Of a DNA stretch of 7,588 nt, positions 1 to 5,438 are shown piece by piece. Each line of letters starts with the position of its first letter. The first letter of the stretch is position 1. Below the pieces are notes generated by a model. The model was given only the letters and a program-made list of their open reading frames with translations. It did no database searches and was not told the DNA's origin. Origin of the DNA: CALZJC01 sp041574955 (GTDB taxonomy: Bacteria; Acidobacteriota; Thermoanaerobaculia; Multivoradales; JAHEKO01); assembly GCA_041574955.1 (NCBI GenBank), contig JBFGNS010000183.1, forward strand, positions 1 through 7,588, in the 5' to 3' direction. A program made the position numbers and the translations under genes.

Positions 1-607
1 CCAGCGCCGCGGCGCGCGCCGCCACCGCCTCCGGATCGATGGCGCCGCACACCGTGACGATCGCGCCGCGCGCCAGCGACCGGCGGTGGAAGTCGGCCGC
101 CGCGGCGGCGTCGATCGCCGCCAGCGAGCGGGAGCTGCCGTGCAGCGGCCGGCCGCGCGGGCTGGGACGGTAGAGCTGCTCGAGGAACGCCCAGCCGGCG
201 CGCACCTCGGGCTGATCCGACAGGCTGTCGAGCTCGGCTGCCGCCTGCGCCGCCACCAGCGCCACCCGGTCGGCGGCGAACCTGGGCTCGAGGGCCAGCT
301 CGGCGGCCCACTCGACGGCGCGGTCGACGTCGGCCGCCAGGCAGTCGAGCGCCAGTCCGGTGACCTCGTAGGCGCCGAAGGCGGACAGCCCCATGCCGAG
401 CGCCTCGGCCTCGTCAGCCACCCGCCGCCAGTCGCGCGACCGGCTGCCCTCGACCAGCGCCCGGCCGCTGACCAGCGCCAGCCCGGGCGACGGCTCGGCA
501 CGCGCGCCGCCGGGCAGCCAGACCCGCACCGCGGCCACCGGCGGCCCCTCGACCCGCCGGCAGCGCAGCCGCAGACCGCCCACCGCGGTCGCCGGCGCGC
601 CGCTCAC
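1..607 (-). CDS. M16 family protein, non-catalytic partner subunit (partial, 3' end off the left edge)
   Basis: An open frame reads leftwards from a GTG at 607-605 to the window edge (about 202 codons) with no stop. The GTG overlaps the stop of the upstream M16 peptidase in a GTGA arrangement, which fixes the start. The protein has the M16 N-terminal half: a strand leading to LPGGARAEPSPGLALVSGRAL, then helices ending in an RSLARGAIVTVCGAID segment like the strand that closes the first M16 domain. Where the upstream gene has HFLEH, this one has leucine, glycine and arginine (about residues 45, 48 and 49), so it cannot bind the catalytic zinc there. In two-subunit M16B enzymes the partner without HxxEH supplies the Arg/Tyr substrate-binding pair from its C-terminal half, which lies outside this window. 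The role as partner subunit is inferred from fold and position. No signal peptide is visible. Confidence 0.85.
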   Translation of the reverse strand, partial: MSGAPATAVGGLRLRCRRVEGPPVAAVRVWLPGGARAEPSPGLALVSGRALVEGSRSRDWRRVADEAEALGMGLSAFGAYEVTGLALDCLAADVDRAVEWAAELALEPRFAADRVALVAAQAAAELDSLSDQPEVRAGWAFLEQLYRPSPRGRPLHGSSRSLAAIDAAAAADFHRRSLARGAIVTVCGAIDPEAVAARAAAL

Positions 608-1890
608 CCGGCGGCCCCCGCCGGCAGCGACCAGCCGACGACCGCCGGCGCCTTCGGCCCCAGGAAGCGCGACGCGACGCGCGCCAGCTCGTCCGGCCGC
701 GCCGCCTCGATCTGCCGGATCTGGCGCTCCGGCTGGTCGGCGTCGAACAGCGCCACCGCGGTCGCGGCGGTGAGCGCGCGGCCGCGGGCCGTCTCCTGGG
801 CGAACGCCCAGTCGGCCACCAGCAGGCGCTGCGCCCGCGCCAGCTCGCCGGCGGCGAGCTCGGTGCCGGCGATCCGCCGCAGCTCGCCGGCGATCAGCTC
901 CTCGACCTGCCGCGGATCGGCCCCCGGCATCAGCTCGCACGCCAGGCTGGCGTGGGACGGGGCGCGGCACTCCGCGAGCTCGGCGCCGACCGAGGTGCAC
1001 AGCTTGCGGCCGTCGACCAGCAGCCGGTGAAGCCGGCTCGACCGCCCGCCGGCCAGGACGGTGAGCAGCAGCCGGAGCAGCGCGTGATCCGGATCACCGC
1101 CGGCCGGCGCCGAAGTCGACAGCAGCAGCCGGGCAGTGCCGCCGCGCCGCAGGACGACCCGGCGGTCGCGCGGCTCGGCGGGCGCCGCCTCGGCGGTCGG
1201 CCCCGGGCGGTCGGCGGCCGGGGCCAGAGCGCCGAAGCGGCGCTCGGCCTCGTCGAACAGCTCCTCGCCCAGGTCGCCGGCCGCCACCAGCACCGCGTTT
1301 TCCGGCCGGTAGAGGCGGTGGTGGAAGCGGCGCAGCTCGGCCGGCCCGATCGTCGCCAGCGTGGCGCGGCTGCCGAGCACGGGCCGGCCGTAAGGGTGGT
1401 CGCCGTGAAACGCCCGCTCGACCGCCAGCTCGAGAGCGCCCCACGGGTCGTCCTCGAGCCCGGCCAGCTCTTCGAGGATCACCGACCGCTCGGCCGCCAC
1501 CGCGGTCGGATCGAGCGTCAGCCCCGTCATCCGGTCGGCCTCGACGTCCAGCGCCAGCCGCCAGTGCTCCGCTGCCAGGCTGAAGTAGTAGACGGTGGCG
1601 TCGTGCGAGGTGAAGGCGTTGTTCGAGCCGCCGACCGCCTCGGTGCGGCGGTCGATCTCGCCGGGACCGTAGCGCGCCGACCCCCTGAACATCATGTGCT
1701 CGAGAAAGTGGGCGATGCCCAGCTCGGCCGGCTCCTCGGCCGCCGCGCCGGCGCCGTAGCAGAGGGCGACGGTCACCAGCGGCGCCGAGCGGCGCTCGAC
1801 CAGAACGGCCGTGAGGCCGTTGCCGAGCCGCTCGACACGAGGCGAGCCGCCGCCCGGGCGCCGCGCCGGGCGGAGCGGCGACCGGGCCAT
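604..1890 (-). CDS. M16 family zinc metallopeptidase (insulinase/processing-peptidase-like)
   Basis: A 428-residue protein, the normal length for a single M16B subunit. The inverted zinc motif HFLEH is at residues 61-65 (His61, Glu64, His65), and the distal zinc glutamate is Glu140 or Glu141 in the VILEE segment. Other family landmarks are GSNNAFTSHDATVYYF (about 88-103), HPYGRP (165-170), the RPENAVLVAAGD strand (195-206), and the C-terminal domain segment GGRSSRLHRLL (281-291). The enzyme should hydrolyse peptides or small unfolded proteins in a closed chamber. The usual Arg and Tyr of the C-terminal R-x-K-R-G-L-x-Y segment appear to be Val292 and Thr299, so it probably needs the next gene's product. 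Its ATG overlaps the phosphoesterase stop by one base (TGATG) and its TGA overlaps the partner's GTG, suggesting coupled translation. The N-terminus is Arg/Pro-rich with no signal peptide. The substrate is unknown. Confidence 0.93.
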   Translation of the reverse strand: MARSPLRPARRPGGGSPRVERLGNGLTAVLVERRSAPLVTVALCYGAGAAAEEPAELGIAHFLEHMMFRGSARYGPGEIDRRTEAVGGSNNAFTSHDATVYYFSLAAEHWRLALDVEADRMTGLTLDPTAVAAERSVILEELAGLEDDPWGALELAVERAFHGDHPYGRPVLGSRATLATIGPAELRRFHHRLYRPENAVLVAAGDLGEELFDEAERRFGALAPAADRPGPTAEAAPAEPRDRRVVLRRGGTARLLLSTSAPAGGDPDHALLRLLLTVLAGGRSSRLHRLLVDGRKLCTSVGAELAECRAPSHASLACELMPGADPRQVEELIAGELRRIAGTELAAGELARAQRLLVADWAFAQETARGRALTAATAVALFDADQPERQIRQIEAARPDELARVASRFLGPKAPAVVGWSLPAGAAG

Positions 1891-2765
1891 CAGCCGGCCG
1901 GCTCCCGGCCCGCCGCGCCGGCCACGCCGCCGGCCGCCAGCCCCTCGAGGCTGTACGGCTGCCGGCCGAGCCGCGGATACCAGTGCCGGCTGTGCTCGGC
2001 GAACTGCCCCGGCTCGGTGTGCCAGCGCAGGTGCGAAACCGTCATCGACTCGTCGTCCACCACGATCCAGTTGCAGCTGTTCTGGTCGCGCTCGCCGCCG
2101 CGGCCGCGGTTCGAGGTGGTGGTCCCCGAGTGCACGATCACCACGGGCAGCCGGCCCTGCGGGTAGAACTCCTCCGAGTTGCCGATGTACGCCTGGTGGT
2201 GGTGCCCCGATAGCACCAGGTCGACGCCGACGCGGGTGAACAGATCGATCGCCTCCCGGGCGTGGGTCAGCACGTCCTGGTTGCCGAAGTTCGGCGGCGG
2301 GATCAGGTGGTGGTGGGCGACCACCACCTTGAACAGCTCGGCCGGCGCCTGCGACAGCAGCTCGCCGATCTCGCGCAGCCGGGCGGCGCCGATGCGGCCA
2401 CCGGTGAAGGTCCAGCCGTGGGCGGTGTTGACCCCCACCACCAGCAGCTCGTCATCGCGGAAGACCGGCTCGAGCTGGCGCGCGAAGTGACGCCGGTAGG
2501 CGCCGTACGGGTCGAGGAACCGCTCCCAGAAGCGGTAGAGCGGCACGTCGTGGTTGCCGGGCACGGTCAGCGTGGGAGCCGCGATGCGGTCGATCCAAGC
2601 GCGCGCCGCGCGGAACTGGTGCGGCTTGGCGCGCTGGGTGAGGTCACCCGACACCACCACCAGGTCGGGCCGGCGCTCCTCGACCAGCCGCAGCACAGCC
2701 GCGGCCGGCGCCGCCAGGTGGGGCGGCCCGAAGTGAACGTCCGAGATGTGGAGCAGGCGGCGCAC
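1890..2765 (-). CDS. Calcineurin-like metallophosphoesterase (CpdA/Icc-type)
   Basis: A two-metal phosphoesterase with every core motif in order, numbered from the chosen start: SDVHFG (Asp9, His11), SGDLTQRA (Asp41), PGNHDVP (Asn71, His72), VAHHHLIPP (His151) and SGHHHQAY (His188, His190). These are the residues that bind the di-metal centre. The family includes class III cyclic-nucleotide phosphodiesterases such as CpdA, but also enzymes acting on other phosphodiesters, so the substrate is open. I chose the GTG at 2765 (291 residues) because family members begin a few residues before the LLHISD strand. A GTG at 2795 would add ten mostly Ala/Arg residues (301 total), and neither start has a clear ribosome-binding site. 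The TGA shares one base with the ATG of the M16 peptidase gene. The protein looks soluble and cytoplasmic, with no signal peptide or membrane segment. Confidence 0.9.
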   Translation of the reverse strand: MRRLLHISDVHFGPPHLAAPAAAVLRLVEERRPDLVVVSGDLTQRAKPHQFRAARAWIDRIAAPTLTVPGNHDVPLYRFWERFLDPYGAYRRHFARQLEPVFRDDELLVVGVNTAHGWTFTGGRIGAARLREIGELLSQAPAELFKVVVAHHHLIPPPNFGNQDVLTHAREAIDLFTRVGVDLVLSGHHHQAYIGNSEEFYPQGRLPVVIVHSGTTTSNRGRGGERDQNSCNWIVVDDESMTVSHLRWHTEPGQFAEHSRHWYPRLGRQPYSLEGLAAGGVAGAAGREPAG

Positions 2766-2839
2766 TGCAGCCCGGGATCGCGCCGCCCGCCGCACCGGCC
2801 AGCCGTCACGCTCGGCCGGGCGCGACGCGCGGCCAGGCC

Positions 2840-3067
2840 CTACAGGACCTCGTCCCCCAGGAACTCGTTGAGGTTACGCACCAGGCTGTCGGCCGCGTAG
2901 GTGGCGAGTGCCGCGAGAATGGCCCGACCGCGCGTGCTGCCGAGCACGAAGCCGCCCACCGCCGCCACCGCCAGCGCGGACTTGGGGTAGGCGCGCACCA
3001 CGTCGCGCCAGTCCATGTCGGTCGCCACCAGCTGATCCACCAGCTCGTCGGCCAGACTGTCGCTCAT
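2840..3067 (-). CDS. Small putative membrane-associated protein, DUF883-like C-terminus (hypothetical)
   Basis: A 75-residue protein. The acidic N-terminal part MSDSLADELVDQL is followed by VVRAYPKS (residues 23-30), a hydrophobic Gly/Ala-rich stretch (about 31-43), GSTRGR, a second weakly hydrophobic stretch (about 49-57) and an acidic tail. The VR-x-x-P-KS then AA-x-x-GF-x-x-G then RGR layout resembles the C-terminal anchor of the DUF883 protein just upstream. This may be a shortened relative or partner, which is an inference from pattern only. The ATG at 3067 leaves 28 bases after the upstream stop. An in-frame GTG at 3109 would add 14 residues and overlap the upstream gene, and I preferred the ATG because MSDSL resembles the neighbour's MSDKV. 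Neither start has a strong ribosome-binding site. No enzymatic motif is visible. Confidence 0.7.
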   Translation of the reverse strand: MSDSLADELVDQLVATDMDWRDVVRAYPKSALAVAAVGGFVLGSTRGRAILAALATYAADSLVRNLNEFLGDEVL

Positions 3068-3095
3068 CGCGGTTGGAGCGGCGTGCCCCGCCGGC

Positions 3096-3479
3096 TCAGT
3101 CGCGGCCACGGCCGCGCAGCAGCAAGCCGACCGCGAACCCGATGCCCGCCGCGATCAGCACCGACTTGCCCGGGTTGTCGCGGACGTACTCGTTGAGATC
3201 GCGGGTCAGGTGGTCGAGGTCCTTGCGCGCCTTCTGGTAGCCCTGCTTGGCCTTCTCGGCCGCCACGCCGTAGCGCTCGCGCGCCGCCGCCGAGACCTCC
3301 TCGGCCTTGCGCTGCACCTGCTTGCCGGCGCGGCCGGCGCCCGTGCCGACGCCCTCCGCGACCTCGCTGAACTTCTCGCGCGCCGCCTGCAGCCGTTCCT
3401 GGACCGCCTTCTGGGTCGACTCGGCGGCCTGCTTGGCCTTCTCCTTCGCCTGGTCGATGTGCTTCACCTTGTCGGACAT
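3096..3479 (-). CDS. DUF883 family membrane-anchored protein (YqjD/ElaB-like)
   Basis: A 127-residue protein. The N-terminal two thirds (about 1-95) is a charged Ala/Lys/Glu/Gln-rich helix likely to form a coiled coil, broken by GVGTGAGRAG at about 43-52. The C-terminus carries the DUF883 signature NEYVRDNPGKSVLIAA (about 96-111), then a Gly-rich membrane segment to about residue 121 and a basic end LRGRGRD. E. coli relatives YqjD and ElaB are inner-membrane proteins that bind ribosomes through the N-terminal part in stationary phase. That role is family knowledge and is not shown here. The long Lys-rich helix also resembles LEA-like stress proteins. The start is secure: an exact AGGAGG lies 6 bases upstream. 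It is the first gene of the leftward string and is divergent from the beta-CASP gene. Confidence 0.88.
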   Translation of the reverse strand: MSDKVKHIDQAKEKAKQAAESTQKAVQERLQAAREKFSEVAEGVGTGAGRAGKQVQRKAEEVSAAARERYGVAAEKAKQGYQKARKDLDHLTRDLNEYVRDNPGKSVLIAAGIGFAVGLLLRGRGRD

Positions 3480-3485
3480 GCGTTG

Positions 3486-3491
3486 CCTCCT
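3486..3491 (-). promoter_or_regulatory. Shine-Dalgarno site of the DUF883 gene
   Basis: On the minus strand the sequence reads AGAGGAGGCAACGC directly before ATG. The full AGGAGG is separated from the start codon by 6 bases. It is the only consensus-strength ribosome-binding site I see before any gene here, and it fixes the DUF883 start. Confidence 0.8.
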
Positions 3492-3503
3492 CTAGCGAGG
3501 CCT

Positions 3504-3509
3504 AATGTA
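3504..3509 (-). promoter_or_regulatory. Possible -10 element for the leftward gene string
   Basis: The minus strand reads TACATT (4 of 6 matches to TATAAT), about 25 bases before the DUF883 ATG. This would place transcription start near 3497 and leave a short leader containing the AGGAGG site. The AT-richer patch stands out in an otherwise GC-saturated region. No convincing -35 is visible at 16-18 bases, so this is a weak call. Confidence 0.3.
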
Positions 3510-3544
3510 CCACCACCCGGCGCCGTCGACCGGCGGGCGGCGCC

Positions 3545-3553
3545 TGCTAGACT
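3545..3553 (+). promoter_or_regulatory. Possible extended -10 element for the beta-CASP gene
   Basis: TGCTAGACT reads as an extended -10 (TGn followed by TAGACT), 42 bases before the preferred ATG. The -35 region at about 3525 (GTCGAC) is a poor match, which an extended -10 can tolerate. Transcription would start near 3560. This rests on pattern alone. Confidence 0.3.
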
Positions 3554-3595
3554 GAGCGCTCCGCGGCTGCCGAGCCGGTGCCGCCCACACCGATC

Positions 3596-4993
3596 ATGGG
3601 AAAGGTCACCTTCTGCGGCGCCTGCGGCTCGGTCACCGGCAGCGCGACCCTGCTGCGCTGGGGCGAGACGCAGGTGCTGATCGACTGCGGCCTCTACCAG
3701 GGCGACGACGAGCTCGAGCAGCGCAACTGGCGGTCGTTCCTGTTCGCGCCGCACGAGCTGTCGGCAGTGGTGCTCACCCACGCCCACCTCGATCACACAG
3801 GGCTGCTGCCGCGGCTGGTGGCCGAGGGGTTCGAGGGGCCGATCTACTGCTCGCGCGCCAGCCGCGGGCTGGTGTCGCTGATCCTGCAGGACGCCGGCCA
3901 CCTGCAGGAGGAGCAAGCGCGCTACGCGCGCAAGAAGGGCTACAGCCGGCACGCCGAGCCGCGGCCGCTCTATACCGCCAAGGACAGCCGGGCGGCGCTC
4001 AAGCAGGTCGAGCGGCTGGAGTTCGACCGCGAGCACGAGATCCTGCCCGGCATCCGGGTGCGGTTGCGGCGCGCCGGCCATCTGCTGGGCGCGGCCACCG
4101 TCGAGGTGAGCGCCAAGGGCGCCGACGGCGAGCGGCGCAGCTGGTGCTTCTCGGGCGACGTCGGGCGCTACGACGTGCCGATAGTGCGCGACCCCGAGCC
4201 ACCGGAGGCGGCGCCCGCCGCGCTGGTGCTGGAGTCCACCTACGGCGATCGCACGCACCGCGCCACCGACCTCGAGCGCGAGTTCAAGCGCATCATCCAG
4301 GAGGTGTTCGGCCGCGGCGGCATGGTGATCGTGCCGGCGTTCGCCCTGGGGCGCACCCAGGAGGTGCTCTACCACCTGTCGGCGCTGGTCGACGACGGCC
4401 TGCTCGACCCCAACGACGTCTTTCTCGACTCGCCGATGGCGATCAAGGCCACCGACATCTACCGGCAGGCCGAGAGCGAGCACGACGAGGACCTGCACGA
4501 GCTGGTCGAGCAGCACCTCAACCCGCTGTCGCCCGACCGCTTCAACCGCTGCCGCAAGGTGGACGAGTCGAAGCGCCTCAACTCGCGCCGCGAGCCGGCA
4601 GTGATCGTCGCCTCGAGCGGCATGGCCAACGGCGGCCGGGTGGTGCACCACCTCAAGCGCCGGCTGCCCGACGAGCGCAACGCGGTGGTGTTTGTCGGCT
4701 ATCAGGCCGCCGGCACCCGCGGCCGGGCACTGGTCGACCGCGCCCATACCGTCGCCATCCACGGCGACCGCATCCCGGTGCGCGCCGAGGTGCGCAGCCT
4801 GCACGGGCTGTCGGCCCACGCCGACCAGCAGGAGCTGCTGCGCTGGTGCCGGGCGCTGCCGGGCACCCCCGAGCGGGTGTTTCTCAACCACGGTGAGGAC
4901 ACCGCCCGCAAGGTGCTGGCCGCCACCGTCGCCGAAGAGCTCGGCTGGCGGCGGCCCGAGCTGCCGTGGACCGGCGACACGGTCGACTGGTAG
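3596..4993 (+). CDS. MBL-fold/beta-CASP metallo-ribonuclease (CPSF73/TTHA0252-like)
   Basis: A 465-residue protein spanning a complete metallo-beta-lactamase plus beta-CASP unit. In order: GSVTGSATLL (11-20), the zinc motif THAHLDH (His62, His64, Asp66, His67), AGHLLGA (His162), FSGDVG (Asp188), beta-CASP motif A LESTYGD (Glu213), PAFALGRTQE (247-256), LDSPMA (278-282), SSGMANGGR (340-348), motif B SAHAD (His408) and motif C NHGE (His432). His at motif C is the RNA-type signature; DNA-acting members have Val. It is therefore probably an endo- or exoribonuclease in RNA processing or decay, related to Thermus TTHA0252. It lacks the extra C-terminal domain of RNase J. I chose the ATG at 3596 because family members begin just before this beta-strand; a GTG at 3578 would add six residues. 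No Shine-Dalgarno is evident at either. The gene is divergent from the DUF883 gene, and a palindromic repeat cluster begins 7 bases after its stop. Confidence 0.94.
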   Translation: MGKVTFCGACGSVTGSATLLRWGETQVLIDCGLYQGDDELEQRNWRSFLFAPHELSAVVLTHAHLDHTGLLPRLVAEGFEGPIYCSRASRGLVSLILQDAGHLQEEQARYARKKGYSRHAEPRPLYTAKDSRAALKQVERLEFDREHEILPGIRVRLRRAGHLLGAATVEVSAKGADGERRSWCFSGDVGRYDVPIVRDPEPPEAAPAALVLESTYGDRTHRATDLEREFKRIIQEVFGRGGMVIVPAFALGRTQEVLYHLSALVDDGLLDPNDVFLDSPMAIKATDIYRQAESEHDEDLHELVEQHLNPLSPDRFNRCRKVDESKRLNSRREPAVIVASSGMANGGRVVHHLKRRLPDERNAVVFVGYQAAGTRGRALVDRAHTVAIHGDRIPVRAEVRSLHGLSAHADQQELLRWCRALPGTPERVFLNHGEDTARKVLAATVAEELGWRRPELPWTGDTVDW

Positions 4994-5000
4994 CAGAGTG

Positions 5001-5065
5001 GGTGACAGGCTCAGCCCGACCCGTGAGCTGCTAGGCACGGCCGGTGCTCTGGGTATCCTGTCACC
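5001..5065 (+). repeat. Palindromic intergenic repeat, copy A (65 bp)
   Basis: The element begins GGTGACAGG and ends CCTGTCACC, a perfect 9-bp terminal inverted repeat. It contains an internal hairpin CCGTG/CACGG (5021-5025 with 5036-5040). It aligns with copy B at 5093-5160 over its whole length with about seven substitutions and one 3-base deletion (ATA missing from the left arm). It starts 7 bases past the beta-CASP stop codon, so its RNA hairpin could also affect the 3' end of that transcript. There is no T-tract. It may be a REP-like or MITE-like non-autonomous element; this is inferred from symmetry and duplication. Confidence 0.8.
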
Positions 5066-5091
5066 AGGGGGTTGCCACTCGCGCCGAACGG

Positions 5092-5161
5092 CGGTGACAG
5101 GATACTCAGCCCGACCCGTGAGCTGCTGTGTGCCGACGGTGCTCTGAGTATCCTGTCACCG
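5092..5161 (+). repeat. Palindromic intergenic repeat, copy B with perfect 18-bp inverted repeat
   Basis: The left arm CGGTGACAGGATACTCAG (5092-5109) is the exact reverse complement of the right arm CTGAGTATCCTGTCACCG (5144-5161), around a 34-base central segment. Copies A and B are in the same orientation with 26-27 bases between them, and share 23 identical bases (5010-5032 and 5105-5127). Copy B is the better preserved, since copy A lost three bases from its left arm. No obvious target-site duplication flanks either copy. No transposase is encoded in the window, so any mobility would have to be supplied in trans. Confidence 0.82.
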
Positions 5162-5187
5162 TGCCTGTCACCGTGCCTGGCACCGCG
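5152..5187 (+). repeat. Three tandem 12-mers sharing the CCTGTCACC core
   Basis: Units are CCTGTCACCGTG (5152-5163), CCTGTCACCGTG (5164-5175) and CCTGGCACCGCG (5176-5187); the third differs at two positions. The first unit overlaps the right arm of palindrome B, so the array looks like a serial duplication of the element's end. With the palindromes, the 9-mer CCTGTCACC or its complement occurs five times between 5001 and 5172. Confidence 0.8.
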
Positions 5188-5189
5188 GT

Positions 5190-5217
5190 TTGCTTGCAGA
5201 GCCCGGGGCGGTAGAAT
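5190..5217 (+). promoter_or_regulatory. Probable tRNA-Ala promoter
   Basis: TTGCTT (5190-5195) and TAGAAT (5212-5217) are separated by 16 bases and match the sigma-70-type -35 at three and the -10 at five of six positions. Transcription would start near 5224, about 16 bases before the mature tRNA. The spacing and location fit a tRNA gene promoter. Confidence 0.45.
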
Positions 5218-5239
5218 CCAGGGCGCCCGCGGGCGTACT

Positions 5240-5315
5240 GGGGCAGTAGCTCAGCTGGGAGAGCACCACGTTCGCAACGTGGGGGTCGAGGGTTCGAATC
5301 CCTTCTGCTCCACCA
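5240..5315 (+). tRNA. tRNA-Ala (anticodon CGC)
   Basis: A complete cloverleaf. The acceptor GGGGCAG (5240-5246) pairs with CTGCTCC (5305-5311) including a G3-U70 wobble, the classic alanine identity pair. The D stem is GCTC/GAGC (5249-5252, 5261-5264). The anticodon stem is CCACG/CGTGG around loop TTCGCAA (5271-5277), giving anticodon CGC (5273-5275), which reads GCG codons. The T arm is GAGGG-TTCGAAT-CCCTT (5288-5304). The discriminator base A is followed by an encoded CCA ending at 5315. Every stem is paired, so the gene looks functional. GCG is a frequent alanine codon in the neighbouring genes, so a dedicated CGC tRNA is unsurprising. Confidence 0.96.
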
Positions 5316-5438
5316 TCCGCCCGGCCGGGCTGGTTGCCCGCCACTAGAGGGCCGACGCCCGCCACCTCCGCCCACGCCGCGCGGTCCGATGCATCGACAC
5401 CTCGAGGACGCCCGGCGCCCGGCCGCCCGCCGAGCCCG
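5316..5438. other. Intergenic stretch between tRNA-Ala and rmuC, no feature seen
   Basis: These 123 bases are GC-rich. I find no convincing promoter, terminator, repeat or ribosome-binding site. The frame is open in phase with rmuC from 5334, but the encoded Pro/Ala/Arg-rich residues do not resemble an RmuC N-terminus. Confidence 0.5.

Noticed and set aside
86..1030. 314-codon plus-strand frame at the left edge
   Set aside because: It is antisense to the M16 partner and peptidase genes, low in complexity and without a recognisable domain.
952..2166. 404-codon plus-strand open frame opposite the M16 gene
   Set aside because: It is Arg/Gly/Gln-rich with no domain, and lies antisense to an M16 gene with full motifs. 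Strong GC bias at third positions creates long open antisense frames.
2795..2819. CCGGCC/GGCCGG inverted repeat between the small protein and phosphoesterase genes as a terminator
   Set aside because: Such GC-only palindromes are expected by chance at this base composition, there is no T-tract, and it overlaps the alternative GTG start.
3464..5038. 524-codon minus-strand open frame opposite the beta-CASP gene
   Set aside because: It is antisense to a gene with every MBL and beta-CASP motif, and its composition (Val/Ala/Gly/His-rich, low complexity) is that of a shadow frame.
5001..5160. CRISPR array or integron attC sites
   Set aside because: There are only two copies of a long, imperfect repeat with one short gap, and no cas gene. 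The GTTRRRY/RYYYAAC core sites of attC are absent.
5001..5160. Complete insertion sequence
   Set aside because: The elements are 65-68 bases with no coding capacity and no visible target-site duplication.
5072..5347. Open frames across the tRNA giving peptides such as VAQLGEHHVRNVGVEGSNPF and, on the other strand, SRRDSNPRPPRCERGALPAE
   Set aside because: These are the well-known false peptides produced by translating tRNA genes; the cloverleaf explains the sequence.
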